64,000 nucleotides of DNA from Planctomycetes bacterium B3_Pla (GCA_005223045.1 NJBM01000004.1:62001-126000), one strand, 5' to 3'. Positions 25,627 to 35,057 are shown, numbered from the stretch's first letter. The notes: a model not told the origin generated them from the letters alone. Translations and numbers: made by a program.

Positions 25627-27093
25627 CCACGGATCGTTGTTTTTGCGGAGCCATGCCTCGAGTTCCGTAGTCAGCTCTCTGACAACCGTGGGTTTCGCAT
25701 CGGCAATGTTTTTCAACTGATAGGGATCATTAACGTTGTCATGCAACACGTGTTCGATTGGCTTGTCGGGCATCTTGTTGACCATCAGGGTATAGCGATG
25801 TGTGCGGACCCCGCGGCGCCCCCATCCCGGCTCGCCGACGGGAATCCATATATAGAGTTGAGATGTAGGGCGCAGGCCTTTGCCCGTCAGGAACAACGAT
25901 GCATGGCTTATCCCCTCGGTCTCTTTTGAAATATCGCCGGCAAAACCCATCAGGTCAAGTAGTGTCGGACAAATATCAGGCGTCGACAGCAGCAGATCAT
26001 CATGCCGGGCCTTTATCCTGCCCGGCCATCGTATCAGGAAAGGTATGCGCATCGATTCTTCATAGTGTACGTTTTTCGTGGGTTGCTCATGAGAGCCTAA
26101 GCAGTTTCCATGGTCGGATGTAAACACAACGATTGTGTTGTCCTTTAATCCTTTTTCCTCAAGCGCCTTTAGAATGCGGCCGAACTGATCGTCCACCCCG
26201 GTGACCATCGCGAAGTAATTCTTTGTATGGCGTCGGGCCAACTTTCCGCCGGGTGTGTCACCTTTAAGGTTTACATTGGGCCGATTGATTAGGTCTTCGG
26301 GTGTCTTGCCCGCGTACGCATCCAGATATCTCTGCGGAACAAGGTGGTAGGGCGTATGCGGCGGATTCATTGACACAACCAGCGCAAAAGGTTTGCTCGG
26401 GTTCCGGTATTTGCCGCCGATATTGGAAATGTACTTGATTGCCAGGTCGGCTTCATGTTCCGGTCCCCATTGCTTGACTCTGATCGGCTTGTTACGTGCA
26501 GAATCCGTTGCCCAGTACATCGGGGTGAGGTGATAATCATAAGTTCCGTAGGCGTACCATAAATCAAAGCCGTGCCGGCGGTTGGGAGAGCACCATTCAT
26601 TCCATGCAAATTTATCGCTGTTGTTTTCACATTTGACGTAAGGTCTGTATGGAGCGTCAAGATGCCATTTCCCGATGTAGCCGAGGCTGTAGCCGCGGTC
26701 CTTGAGAACATCCGACCAGCATCGATCCGTTTCCCTCAGTTCATTGCCGTGAGGTGCGCTGCGGCTGTTACAATTGCTTAAAACGCCGTTTGAATGGGGC
26801 CACCTACCTGTCATGAACATTGCACGATAAGGGCTGCAAACGGGATAATTGCTGACTGCGCCGGTCAGCACCAGGCTCTCCTGCGCGAACCGGTCAAGAA
26901 TTGGAGTAACCACAGGATCTTCGTCCATGAATCCCATAGCTTGCGCCCGCATCTGGTCCGGAAAAACAAAGACCAGGTTCGGCGACTTTTGAGACTGGGC
27001 CTTTGCAGTGGGCTTCCCATCAAGCGAAAAGCCTAAGAGGCCGCCTGCGACCATCTTCATGAACCGTCGACGACTATGACTTCCTTTCATCAT
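25615..27093 (-). CDS. Exported sulfatase
   Basis: This 492-residue sulfatase has a twin-arginine-type leader (HSRRRFMKMVAGGLLGFSL). Motifs are NLVFVFPDQMRAQAMGF (first metal ligands), CSPYR in NYPVCSPYRAMFMTGRWP (formylglycine site), GKWHLD, and VVFTSDHGNCLGSH. The CSPYR form is typical of one large sulfatase subfamily in planctomycetes. The start at 27093 has GGAG seven bases upstream; the second ATG at 27090 is an alternative. It is transcribed divergently from the DUF1080 gene across a 200-bp gap, so the two may share regulation. Confidence 0.92.
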   Translation of the reverse strand: MMKGSHSRRRFMKMVAGGLLGFSLDGKPTAKAQSQKSPNLVFVFPDQMRAQAMGFMDEDPVVTPILDRFAQESLVLTGAVSNYPVCSPYRAMFMTGRWPHSNGVLSNCNSRSAPHGNELRETDRCWSDVLKDRGYSLGYIGKWHLDAPYRPYVKCENNSDKFAWNEWCSPNRRHGFDLWYAYGTYDYHLTPMYWATDSARNKPIRVKQWGPEHEADLAIKYISNIGGKYRNPSKPFALVVSMNPPHTPYHLVPQRYLDAYAGKTPEDLINRPNVNLKGDTPGGKLARRHTKNYFAMVTGVDDQFGRILKALEEKGLKDNTIVVFTSDHGNCLGSHEQPTKNVHYEESMRIPFLIRWPGRIKARHDDLLLSTPDICPTLLDLMGFAGDISKETEGISHASLFLTGKGLRPTSQLYIWIPVGEPGWGRRGVRTHRYTLMVNKMPDKPIEHVLHDNVNDPYQLKNIADAKPTVVRELTTELEAWLRKNNDPWLKS

Positions 27094-27295
27094 GGGTTAT
27101 CTCCTTCGTGTATTAGTGCTGAAGCTCTGTCACAACGCAAGATTCTATATGCAGGTATCGCCGGAGGCAACCACAAACAGGCCGGCAAGCATCTGAATCA
27201 CTTGCACTGCTGTGATAGATTTGGTAGTTTGACAGGACGTGATGACTCAGAGGCGTTATTGGCACGTGGACAAGAATGACAATGGAGAGCAAATC

Positions 27296-28030
27296 ATGAA
27301 GAAAAAAGCAAGGACACTTATATGTATCGCTGTTGTGCTATTGTGTGGGATTTGTTCTGTGCGAGGCGCCGAACCGCTGCAATTCCGGGAACTGTTTAAC
27401 GGCAAGGACCTGTCGGGGTGGGTCAACGTCAATACGGCCAAGGATACGTGGTCCGTGCGAGACGACCTGCTGGTGTGCACCGGTCATCCCATAGGGGTCA
27501 TGCGCACGGAAAAGCAGTATGAGAATTTTGTCATGCACATCGAGTGGAGGCATATAGAGGCCGGCGGTAATTCCGGCACGTTTATCTGGAGCGAAGGAAC
27601 CGTCCCGGCAGGCAAGCGGCTGCCCAAGGGGCTCGAAGTGCAGATGCTGGAACTCGATTGGGTCAAGCTGCACAAGCGAAAAGACGGCACGCTGCCGCCG
27701 ATCGCCTACGTACACGGTGAAGTCTTCGGTGCAAATGGCTTGAAGACGATACCGGACAATCCGCGCGGCAGCCGGAGCAAATCCATCGAGAACCGCTGCA
27801 AAGGCAAAGGCCAGTGGAATACGTACGTTGTCGTGGCCGTTGACGGCGTAGTCAAGCTGTCGGTGAACGGCAAGTTCGTCAACGGCATCAGCAAGGCATC
27901 GGTCAAGAAGGGCTACATCTGCCTGGAGTCCGAAGGCGCCGAGATACATTTCCGCAACATCAAGATCATGGAATTGCCGCCGGGTATCACAAGCGCTGAG
28001 AATACCGCGCCTATAGTAACGGGTAAGTAG
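27296..28030 (+). CDS. Secreted DUF1080 (3-keto-disaccharide hydrolase-like) protein
   Basis: ATG 27296 has GGAGAGC upstream and starts a signal peptide ([20 protein letters not shown]), giving 244 residues; the frame opens at 27239 but that extension lacks a leader. The domain begins [17 protein letters not shown] and contains [38 protein letters not shown] and [14 protein letters not shown]. This is the concanavalin-like DUF1080 fold, some members of which hydrolyse 3-keto-disaccharides. Most of the protein is this single domain. It is divergent from one sulfatase gene and convergent with another 13 bp away, so it sits inside the sulfatase cluster. Confidence 0.88.
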   Translation: MKKKARTLICIAVVLLCGICSVRGAEPLQFRELFNGKDLSGWVNVNTAKDTWSVRDDLLVCTGHPIGVMRTEKQYENFVMHIEWRHIEAGGNSGTFIWSEGTVPAGKRLPKGLEVQMLELDWVKLHKRKDGTLPPIAYVHGEVFGANGLKTIPDNPRGSRSKSIENRCKGKGQWNTYVVVAVDGVVKLSVNGKFVNGISKASVKKGYICLESEGAEIHFRNIKIMELPPGITSAENTAPIVTGK

Positions 28031-28043
28031 GAACTTCTCGCCG

Positions 28044-29546
28044 CTATTTTCTGATCTTGTCGGGATTACGTTCGACTGCGCGGAAAGCTGTGTCACGGCG
28101 CAGAGGTATCAACATACCGTCGGTTTTTTCCAGCCACTCGAACATACGGTTGTTGAGCTGCTTGACCAGCTTCTGATGTTCGGCACTTTCGATGAGATTG
28201 TTCATTTCCTCGGGGTCTTCTTTCAGATCGTAGAGTTCGTCGATGTCCCAGATGCCGTGATAGTGGATGTACTTATAGCGGTTTGTGCGAACGCCGTGAG
28301 TGGTCGGTGTGTGTGGGAAGTTGCGTTCCCAGTAGTATTCGTAAAAGGCAGAATCGCGCCAGGGAATCTTTTTGCCCTGGAGTACGGGCAGGAAGGATTG
28401 TCCGTCCATCCGGTCGGGGGTTTTGAGTCCGGCTATGTCCATGACAGTCGGAGCGATGTCGATGTTCTGGATAAGCTCTTCGACAACCGAACCGGTTTGA
28501 ATCATGCCGGGGCACCAGGCCAGGAATGGCACGCGCATCGATTCTTCGTACATGTGACGCTTGTCGATAAGCCCGTGTTCGCCGAAAACGAAGCCGTTAT
28601 CACCCATGTAAATTACGAGCGTATCCTCGGCGAGATTGTTCTCTTCGAGGTGCTTGATGACCCTGCCGATGCTCTCATCGACGCTGAGCAGAGTTTCGCA
28701 GTACCGCCGGTAGAAGGTGTCGAAGTCCATCTGTCCGTGATACATGTGGTCCACGCCGTGCCAGCTATTGCGCTGCTCTTTGACCCAAGCGGGTTTGTCT
28801 CTGTAATTTTCCTCGGTGTAAGCCATGCTCTTGGGATATTCGAGCTTGACGTTTTCGTATTTGCCGTGGTGCCGTTTGGCCGGCTCGAACATGGCGTGAA
28901 CGGCCTTATGGGAAAGATAGAGGAAGAAAGGTTTGTCCTGGTCGCGGTCGTTCTTGAGCCAGTCCAGGGCGTAGTCGGTAAGCAGGTCGGAGACATGTCC
29001 CTGACGTTTTACACGCTTGCCGTCGATGTTAAAGGTCGGATCGAAATACACCCCCTGGCCTTTGAAGCTGATCCACTTGTGGAAACCGGGGCGCGGCTCA
29101 TCGCTGGCGCCGCCCATGTGCCACTTGCCCATAAAGGCGGTTTGCCAGCCGGCTTTTTGCAAATCCTGGGGAAAGAATCTGGTGCCTTCCGGTACTCGAG
29201 TATTATTGTCGACTACACCGTGCTTGTGTGCGTATTGTCCCGTGAGGATGCTCGCACGGCTGGGTGAGCACAGAGCGGTTGAGACTGTGGCGTTCTTGAC
29301 GTAAGCGCCTTCGCCGGCCATGCGGTCCATATTGGGAGTTTCGAGGAACTTGGGTTTATTGAGAAAGCCCATGAAATCGTAGCGGTGATCGTCGCTGAGG
29401 ATGAAGACAACGTTCCTGGGCTTCTTTCGCGATCCGGCCGACCGTCGGGCGGAAGCGCAGTCGGCAACGAACGGCAACGCTGTCGCCGCCAGACCCAGCG
29501 TCTTGAGAAACTGTCTGCGATCCGTGGTTTGGTTTTCTCTCGTCAT
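28044..29546 (-). CDS. Tat-exported sulfatase
   Basis: This protein of about 500 residues has a twin-arginine leader (DRRQFLKTLGLAATALPFVADC); the Cys could also be a lipidation site. Sulfatase motifs are NVVFILSDDHRYDFMGF, the formylglycine site CSPSR in TALCSPSRASILTGQYAH, GKWHMGG and VIYMGDNGFVFGEHG. ATG 29546 is preferred because AAAGGTG lies six bases upstream; the GTG at 29555 is part of that site. It is divergent from the GH20 gene across 139 bp, which suggests coordinated removal of sulfate and hexosamine residues from one polysaccharide. Confidence 0.92.
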   Translation of the reverse strand: MTRENQTTDRRQFLKTLGLAATALPFVADCASARRSAGSRKKPRNVVFILSDDHRYDFMGFLNKPKFLETPNMDRMAGEGAYVKNATVSTALCSPSRASILTGQYAHKHGVVDNNTRVPEGTRFFPQDLQKAGWQTAFMGKWHMGGASDEPRPGFHKWISFKGQGVYFDPTFNIDGKRVKRQGHVSDLLTDYALDWLKNDRDQDKPFFLYLSHKAVHAMFEPAKRHHGKYENVKLEYPKSMAYTEENYRDKPAWVKEQRNSWHGVDHMYHGQMDFDTFYRRYCETLLSVDESIGRVIKHLEENNLAEDTLVIYMGDNGFVFGEHGLIDKRHMYEESMRVPFLAWCPGMIQTGSVVEELIQNIDIAPTVMDIAGLKTPDRMDGQSFLPVLQGKKIPWRDSAFYEYYWERNFPHTPTTHGVRTNRYKYIHYHGIWDIDELYDLKEDPEEMNNLIESAEHQKLVKQLNNRMFEWLEKTDGMLIPLRRDTAFRAVERNPDKIRK

Positions 29547-29685
29547 TGCAATCACCTTTATTCAAACATTGGTTAAGAATGTACAGCTATGGAAGATTTT
29601 GGTATTATAGCGAAGAATCCAGGATGCAGGAACACCAAAGAAAGCGTAGGTGCGAAATATTGTGCCGAGAAAGGGGTCTGAAGAT

Positions 29686-31311
29686 ATGATTAACAAGTTT
29701 TCTCTAAAGAATGTCGTACGACTTCTGGTAATAGTCGCCGGTACAGCGGCTGGCTCTCATGGACAGACCGTGAGCGTTATCCCCAAGCCTGTTTCGATTG
29801 AGTACCTCGATGGTTTCTTTACGATCACTCGGTCAACGCGGGTCATCGCTGAGAATGACGCCGCCGCCGAAGCATCCAAACTGATTGATGCGCTGGCGCC
29901 GGCGATGGGTTTTAGATTGCAGCGGGCTATTGCATCGCAGCGCCGTGATGACGCCATCAAGCTGGAACTCAACGGGCAACTTTCGCAGCTTAGCGATGAG
30001 GGCTACGAACTCGATGTTTCCGCCGAACAAGTGGTGATTCGTGCCCGACGAGAAGGAGGGCTTTTTCATGGCATTCAGACCGTGCTTCAGTTGTTGCCGG
30101 CGACAGTTTTAAGTAAGGCACGGGTCGAGAACGTGACATGGAATGTCCCGTGTGTGAAGATCGTGGACTATCCGCGCTTTCAGTGGCGCGGCCTGCTTGT
30201 CGATCCGGCGAGGCACTTTATCCCAATGGAGGATTTGCTGCGATTTATCGACACTATGGCGCTGCACAAATTCAACAGTCTGCAAATCCACCTTACCGAC
30301 GACCAGGGCTGGCGAATCGAGATCAGGAAATATCCGAAGCTGACGGAGACAGGTGCGTTAATGGATTTTACCACTATGCGTCAGGGTGACACCGAGGCTT
30401 CTCGAAAGAGGCCTGGCGGGTACTACACCCAGGAAGATGTCCGCCGGCTGGTGCGTTATGCCGCCGAGCGCTACATCACTATCGTGCCCGAAATCGAGAT
30501 GCCCGCCCATACAGGCGGGGCGATTGTGTCTTATCCTCAGATCGGCCTCTATCCCCGGAAGCTCAGCGATCTTGCTCCATCGCAACGATGGAAGGCCAAC
30601 GAGAGGGTCTTAGCGCCCCGTCCGGAGACCGTTGCCTTCATGCAGGACGTGCTGCTGGAAGTCATGGAGTTGTTCCCAGGCAGATACATCCACATCGGAG
30701 GTGACGAGGCAAACACCGGCCATTGGAAGAAAAGTGAGGAAATGCAAGCGTTGCAGCAACGGCTGGATCTGACAGATGAGGCCGAGTTACACAGTTGGTT
30801 CATCAAGCAGATGGACACTTTCCTTACTCGACACAGCCGAAGGCTCGTCGGCTGGGACGAAATCCTCCAGGGCGGGCTTGCCCCGGGCGCTACCGTTATG
30901 TCCTGGCGAGGCGAGCAGGGGGGCATCACCGCGGCCAACGCCGGGCACGATGTGGTCATGGCCCCGACTTCGCACACTTATTTTGACTACTATCAGGGAC
31001 CTGCCGAGCAGGAACCTCGGGCAATCGGCGGCAACCTGCCTCTGGAGAAGGTGTATGGATTCGAACCTGTGCCCGAAGCGGTCGCAGCCGAAAAGACCAG
31101 GCACATATTGGGTGTCCAGGGTCAGTTGTGGGGCGAGTACATCTCTACAGCAGAGCATCGTGAGTATATGGCCTATCCCCGTGCGGCTGCGCTTGCCGAG
31201 GTCGGATGGTCGCCGAAAGCCTCAAAAGACTATGAGAGCTTTCTTGCCCGGCTCAGCCGTCATTTGGATCGCCTGAAGGTCATGGGCGTGAACTACAGAA
31301 AGCCGGACTAA
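29686..31311 (+). CDS. Secreted beta-N-acetylhexosaminidase, GH20
   Basis: ATG 29686 (ribosome-binding site AAAGGGG) gives 541 residues with a signal peptide (NKFSLKNVVRLLVIVAGTAAGS). The GH20 N-terminal domain (VIPKPVSIEYLDGFFTI; EGGLFHGIQTVLQLLP) precedes the TIM barrel. Barrel motifs are FQWRGLLVDPARHFIP, ALHKFNSLQIHLTDDQGWRI, PEIEMPAHTG and the catalytic Asp340-Glu341 in HIGGDEANTGHW. The late LGVQGQLWGEYI is also typical. It hydrolyses terminal beta-linked GlcNAc or GalNAc by substrate-assisted catalysis. Its neighbours are sulfatases, so sulfated aminosugar polymers such as glycosaminoglycans or mucin-type glycans are plausible substrates. Confidence 0.94.
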   Translation: MINKFSLKNVVRLLVIVAGTAAGSHGQTVSVIPKPVSIEYLDGFFTITRSTRVIAENDAAAEASKLIDALAPAMGFRLQRAIASQRRDDAIKLELNGQLSQLSDEGYELDVSAEQVVIRARREGGLFHGIQTVLQLLPATVLSKARVENVTWNVPCVKIVDYPRFQWRGLLVDPARHFIPMEDLLRFIDTMALHKFNSLQIHLTDDQGWRIEIRKYPKLTETGALMDFTTMRQGDTEASRKRPGGYYTQEDVRRLVRYAAERYITIVPEIEMPAHTGGAIVSYPQIGLYPRKLSDLAPSQRWKANERVLAPRPETVAFMQDVLLEVMELFPGRYIHIGGDEANTGHWKKSEEMQALQQRLDLTDEAELHSWFIKQMDTFLTRHSRRLVGWDEILQGGLAPGATVMSWRGEQGGITAANAGHDVVMAPTSHTYFDYYQGPAEQEPRAIGGNLPLEKVYGFEPVPEAVAAEKTRHILGVQGQLWGEYISTAEHREYMAYPRAAALAEVGWSPKASKDYESFLARLSRHLDRLKVMGVNYRKPD

Positions 31312-31323
31312 TCGCGTCGAGAA

Positions 31324-32097
31324 TTAACACCAGTCGAATTCGGCAACGACGGGGGTGTGGTCGCTGGGGCGCTTGAGGGCGCGAGGCTCTCTGTCTATGT
31401 AACAAGCCGTACTTGCTTGAGCCAGGGGGGCGGTAGCCATAATATGATCCAATCGCCAGCCTAAGTTGCGCTCGAGTGGATATCTCCCTCTATAATCCCA
31501 GTAAGTATATTGACCCGGCTTGTCACAGTGTTTTCTAAATACATCGACGAATCCCCATGCCATGACTTTTTTCAGGGCTGCATGCACCTGCGGGTGGAAA
31601 CACACATGTCCCAGCAGCGTCTCGGGATCGTGCACGTCTATCGGTTCCGGCGCAATGTTCAAATCGCCAACCCAGAGCACGGGATCATCGGGCTTGAAAT
31701 TTTGCCGGAAGTATTTCGACAGGCGGTCGAACCAGTTGAGCTTGTATTGAAATTTCTCAGAGTCAGGCGAGTAGCCCTGAGGGACATAAGTGTTCACTAT
31801 GATAATGCCGTTGATCTCTGCCGTAATCAGGCGTGCCTCATCTTTAGGCTCGTCGCTAAAGCCACACACACTATACCCGATCGGATGTTTGCTGAATATG
31901 GCTACGCCGTTATAGCTCTTTTGGCCTTTGAAAACATAGTTGTACCCGATTTCGTCAAACGCCCCGGCGGGAAAATCGACGTCCTGGACTTTGGTCTCCT
32001 GCACGCACAGAACATCGACCTGGTGCTCGGCCAGCCATTGTAGCACGATTGGCAGGCGAACACGTAAGGAGTTAACGTTATAACTGGCTACTTTCAC
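31324..32097 (-). CDS. xthA: Exodeoxyribonuclease III (AP endonuclease)
   Basis: This 257-residue protein matches bacterial exonuclease III over its whole length. Metal and catalytic motifs are YNVNSLR (Asn), VLCVQETKV (Glu), NTYVPQG (Tyr), WVGDLNIAP (Asp, Asn) and the C-terminal PSDHTPVVAEF (Asp-His). It cleaves abasic sites and has 3'-5' exonuclease and phosphatase activity in cytoplasmic base-excision repair. The start follows directly from the family pattern MKVASYNVNSLR. It is 13 bp from the convergent GH20 stop and downstream of pseudopilin 4. Confidence 0.95.
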   Translation of the reverse strand: MKVASYNVNSLRVRLPIVLQWLAEHQVDVLCVQETKVQDVDFPAGAFDEIGYNYVFKGQKSYNGVAIFSKHPIGYSVCGFSDEPKDEARLITAEINGIIIVNTYVPQGYSPDSEKFQYKLNWFDRLSKYFRQNFKPDDPVLWVGDLNIAPEPIDVHDPETLLGHVCFHPQVHAALKKVMAWGFVDVFRKHCDKPGQYTYWDYRGRYPLERNLGWRLDHIMATAPLAQASTACYIDREPRALKRPSDHTPVVAEFDWC

Positions 32098-32133
32098 TTC
32101 TGCTGCCTGTCAGGAACGGATTCTGATAAGACG

Positions 32134-32934
32134 TCACTCAAGAAACGGGAAATGATCTCGGGTCAGGCCCTGCTTGACAAATTTGCGGTGCCACTTGATG
32201 TCCCAGAGCGTCCACAGCGGCATTCTGCCGACCGATCCATCGAGGAAACAGCCTTGTATCGCCCTGTTGTGCCGGTCCAGGAAGATACGCCATGTATCGG
32301 TTCCGCCTTGTCCGTTCTCCGGGAAATCCTTATAGGTGACGAGCCGTCTGGTCGGCAGCATATCCGTGTGCCGGGCCCTGAGATGCCAGTGGGCGCAATC
32401 CGTTATGACCGGGATCTCACTGGCATTTTTAACGGAAGTGTGCTTCCAGTACCGCTCGTCATTGTTGAGCGGATCGGTCACCCAGCGGTTGAGCCCGAAG
32501 CTGCCCCAATAGGTGCCTTTCGAGACGAAGTCGCGGGATGAAGGGTCGGATGCTTCGTTCGGCCTGCCCCATGTATGATAAGCGTCGCCGCGCATCTCGT
32601 TGGTTTCGTAATCGACGGAAGGTGCGGTCGCCATCGCGCAGCAGCGAATCTCGTCCACATCCTGGTAGTACGGCTGCAAAAGCTCCATCCAGTCGCCCGG
32701 TGTGGTGCCTGCCGTGTTGCCTTGCGGGTAGGAGTCGCGCCAGAGTTTGTCCTCCCACTCGGTCGCGTACAGTGCCGTTGCAAGGCCCCATTGTTTCAAA
32801 TCGTGCCCGCATACTACTGCCTTTGCCTGTTTCTTGACCCGTTGCAGGGCCGGCAGCAATATGGCCAGCAGCAATGCGATGATTGCGATCACAACAAGGA
32901 GTTCTATCAATGTAAAAGCACGCCGTCTATACAT
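32134..32934 (-). CDS. Lone prepilin-like protein, paralog of the 7968 gene product
   Basis: This 266-residue protein starts MYRRRA followed by [20 protein letters not shown], a prepilin leader. The linker [20 protein letters not shown] is followed by an extracytoplasmic domain with Trp, Tyr and Arg. Near the C terminus, [20 protein letters not shown] matches H-X9-DG, and [13 protein letters not shown] matches the end of the pseudopilin at 7968 ([13 protein letters not shown]). The two are therefore paralogs. No secretion genes are near. The role is uncertain: minor pseudopilin or secreted surface component. Confidence 0.85.
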   Translation of the reverse strand: MYRRRAFTLIELLVVIAIIALLLAILLPALQRVKKQAKAVVCGHDLKQWGLATALYATEWEDKLWRDSYPQGNTAGTTPGDWMELLQPYYQDVDEIRCCAMATAPSVDYETNEMRGDAYHTWGRPNEASDPSSRDFVSKGTYWGSFGLNRWVTDPLNNDERYWKHTSVKNASEIPVITDCAHWHLRARHTDMLPTRRLVTYKDFPENGQGGTDTWRIFLDRHNRAIQGCFLDGSVGRMPLWTLWDIKWHRKFVKQGLTRDHFPFLE

Positions 32935-33072
32935 GACAACCTCTTACCTACCCCTTGATCTTGTATATCCCACCAAAATACCAACTCTCCGGCAGAATTA
33001 CAACAACCTTACGGATTATTTTGCTGACTCCGATTTGGGGCAAGATTCTGAGACTGGCTCTGATTGGCTTTG

Positions 33073-33421
33073 AATTGGCTTTGTTTTTCCGTCCTCCGAA
33101 AGGGTGTGTATCTTCATAAGTCTTTACAATGGACATGCTTGCATCAATATGAGCTTTTGCAAATTGGCTTTGTTTTTTCAAGCAAGGCTATTCGAATTCT
33201 GTTTGTTTCGGATTTAGGATTTCGTGCTTCGGCTTTCCGGGCAAAGCCCGGCGAATTGGCTTTGTTTTTTCAAATTAACTTAACCACGAATGAACACGAA
33301 TGAACACAAAATAAATTGGCTTTGTTTTTTCTGCATCCAAAAGCACAAGAATTCTTGTAAGTCTCTATTTTAGCCGGATGTAGCGTCATTTGTTCTCATC
33401 TGAAATTGGCTTTGTTTTTTC
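33073..33421. repeat. Five direct copies of an 18-bp repeat
   Basis: AATTGGCTTTGTTTTTTC occurs at 33162, 33254, 33314 and 33404, with a one-base-shorter copy at 33073. Spacings are 89, 92, 60 and 90 bp, close to multiples of 30. A diverged copy lies at 63613-63638 on the other strand. The intervening sequence is not conserved in length or content as in CRISPR. No coding function is evident. Confidence 0.8.
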
Positions 33422-33424
33422 AAA

Positions 33425-34077
33425 TGTAACCAGAGGCACAAAGTGTCCTTACGCATTCGACATTCCTTATTCAGTATTGGATATTCCCGTGCTTCTTACC
33501 TTTCCCCTTTTCCCTTGTTCCTCCTGTCTCCTGTATTCTGTGTGCTGCTTTCTGCCTTTTTTCAATTCTCAATTCTAAACTCTACATTCTGCATTATCAT
33601 TTGTTTTCTATATATCATACAAGGTGAGAAAAAGGCTGTCAAGTGAAATCCTGGATTATTGGAAATTTGTATTAGACAGCGGAAGTTAGCCTGCCCATCT
33701 AGCGCGCGGGCGCAGCCGGGTGATGCCGAATAGATATTTGCAATTGCCGCGAAAAAGTCCCGAGATTGAGGGAATGTACAGTACCCCCCTCGGCTACATT
33801 TGTAAGTATTAAAACTAAAAATGCACCGTACATCATTTAATTCGGGGGTTTTTCAACATGAGAAAAAGGCTTCTTATCGGAGGAATATGTGATTAAACGT
33901 ATTTCTCAAGCGGGAATCCACTAAATCTATTGCGTTTCTGGATCCCTGCTTTCGCAGGGATGACAGCGAGAACCGGTCAGTTTGAGATAATAACGTTAAT
34001 CGAGTTAAATTAGCTTTAAAAATAGCCGATGTATTAAAAACGAGAATATCCTTTTGTTTTAGCGGAGCGAGCCTCCG
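33425..34077. other. Noncoding, repeat-rich stretch
   Basis: About 650 bp of mostly low-complexity T/C-rich sequence without a supported gene. It contains one arm of the direct repeat (33713-33789), a short hairpin at 33942-33961 (ATCCCTGC, loop TTTC, GCAGGGAT) and, around 33858, a tiny frame MRKRLLIGGICD that may be a gene fragment. Confidence 0.5.
33713..33789. repeat. Left copy of a ~77-bp direct repeat
   Basis: The first 33 bp (CAGCCGGGTGATGCCGAATA and the next 13 bases) are identical to 34944-34976. The rest is similar and ends in a GTACAGTACCCC palindrome-like motif. It lies upstream of the 34219 gene and brackets it together with the right copy. Confidence 0.8.
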
Positions 34078-34212
34078 TTGAGGGCAAGCAAAACAGAGGT
34101 AACGATTTGGCGTTTGAGAAATTTCTTAATTGGTGCTGCTGTTTTTGGGTGGGAAAACGGCGGCGGTGTAATTCCGATGTTAATTCTCTTTGCGGCAGTT
34201 GGAGCGATATAG
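34078..34212 (+). CDS. Possible small membrane protein
   Basis: A 44-codon frame from TTG 34078 ends at TAG 34210, with GGAG ten bases upstream. It encodes a hydrophobic tail, NFLIGAAVFGWENGGGVIPM followed by LILFAAVGAI, which would span the membrane once or twice. It ends 6 bp before the next gene, an operon-like arrangement. It has no recognised family and a non-ATG start; it could instead be a fragment of a decayed gene. Confidence 0.3.
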   Translation: MRASKTEVTIWRLRNFLIGAAVFGWENGGGVIPMLILFAAVGAI

Positions 34213-34218
34213 CGAAAG

Positions 34219-34911
34219 ATGACAAAGCGAAAAAGAAAAGACAATGCGAGTAATACAGGTGACGTAGAGCCTGCAGGAAAGTCAACCTCTGATTCTGATT
34301 CTACCACCAAAACTTGCCAGACTGATACGAAGGAACAACATCAGAAGCTCAACATAAAAGAAAACACCGGTGGAAACAACGGTCGGCCTGGCCAGGGCGG
34401 CGGGAGAAAAAGAAAGATTCCCGGAGGTCAAAACCGGATGGCCGTGATAAAGGACCAAAGCGGTGAAGCCGGGCAACCTGAAACGGCAGCAACAAGTTCC
34501 GGCAAAGAAGTAAAAGGCCGCCCGATTCCCGTCGGCAGGCGACAAGCTAAGTGGTTTGCGATTGCTGTTATCACGATTGCTTTTATAGCCTTTATCACTT
34601 TAAGCTTTCCAAGAACTCCAGCGACAACGAAGGCTGATAAAGTTGACTTTCTTGCCTTAAAGCAAGAGCTAAAACAAGAGCTAAAGCAAGAGCAAGACAT
34701 ATCGACGCCGGTCGTCACTGAAGAGGCTCCTCAAATCGAAGCAATTTCCGTTACCGACAACGGCGAATCAAGAATATATGTTCAAGGAAGTTTTGCCGGC
34801 GTAGGTGACACAGTTGACGGTTTCAAGATTCTCAAAATAGATCCGAACAAGGTGGAATTTGAAAAGAACGGCCAAACAGTTGTGAAAGTCGTACCTTCCG
34901 ACAAGAAGTAA
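34219..34911 (+). CDS. Membrane protein with GspB/PilP-like C-terminal domain
   Basis: This 230-residue protein begins with a long Lys/Asn/Thr/Gly-rich cytoplasmic segment (1-110). One membrane helix follows at about 111-130 (KWFAIAVITIAFIAFITLSF), then a short charged repeat (LKQELKQELKQEQ, 147-159). The C-terminal domain (about 175-228) reads RIYVQGSFAGVGDTVDGFKI then LKIDPNKVEFEKNGQTVVKV, like the periplasmic domain of type II secretion GspB/GspC and pilus PilP proteins. It could link a secretion or pilus system to the inner membrane, possibly the one that uses the lone pseudopilins; this is inference. The gene is bracketed by direct repeats at 33713 and 34944 and is more A-rich than its neighbours. 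Confidence 0.6.
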   Translation: MTKRKRKDNASNTGDVEPAGKSTSDSDSTTKTCQTDTKEQHQKLNIKENTGGNNGRPGQGGGRKRKIPGGQNRMAVIKDQSGEAGQPETAATSSGKEVKGRPIPVGRRQAKWFAIAVITIAFIAFITLSFPRTPATTKADKVDFLALKQELKQELKQEQDISTPVVTEEAPQIEAISVTDNGESRIYVQGSFAGVGDTVDGFKILKIDPNKVEFEKNGQTVVKVVPSDKK

Positions 34912-34943
34912 AAAGGTACTCAGTTTCGGTTCGGGCCAGGGCT

Positions 34944-35019
34944 CAGCCGGGTGATGCCGAATAGATATTTGCAATTAACGCAACAAATCCCGATACACGG
35001 GAAATGTACTGTACCCCCT
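34944..35019. repeat. Right copy of the ~77-bp direct repeat
   Basis: It shares 33 identical bases with 33713-33745 and a diverged tail ending GTACTGTACCCC. It ends about 40 bp before the start of the 35058 gene. Confidence 0.8.
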
Positions 35020-35057
35020 CTGTGTGGAAATGATATAGGCGTTGGTGAGGCGTTCTC

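Noticed and set aside
28176..29267. Plus-strand frame opposite a sulfatase
   Set aside because: Antisense shadow without recognisable motifs.
33073..33421. CRISPR-like array
   Set aside because: Repeats are only 18 bp, the first copy is degenerate, spacing is 60-92 bp and no cas genes are present.
33713..35019. Transposon carrying the 34219 gene
   Set aside because: The flanking repeats are direct, imperfect and have no transposase or terminal inverted repeats.
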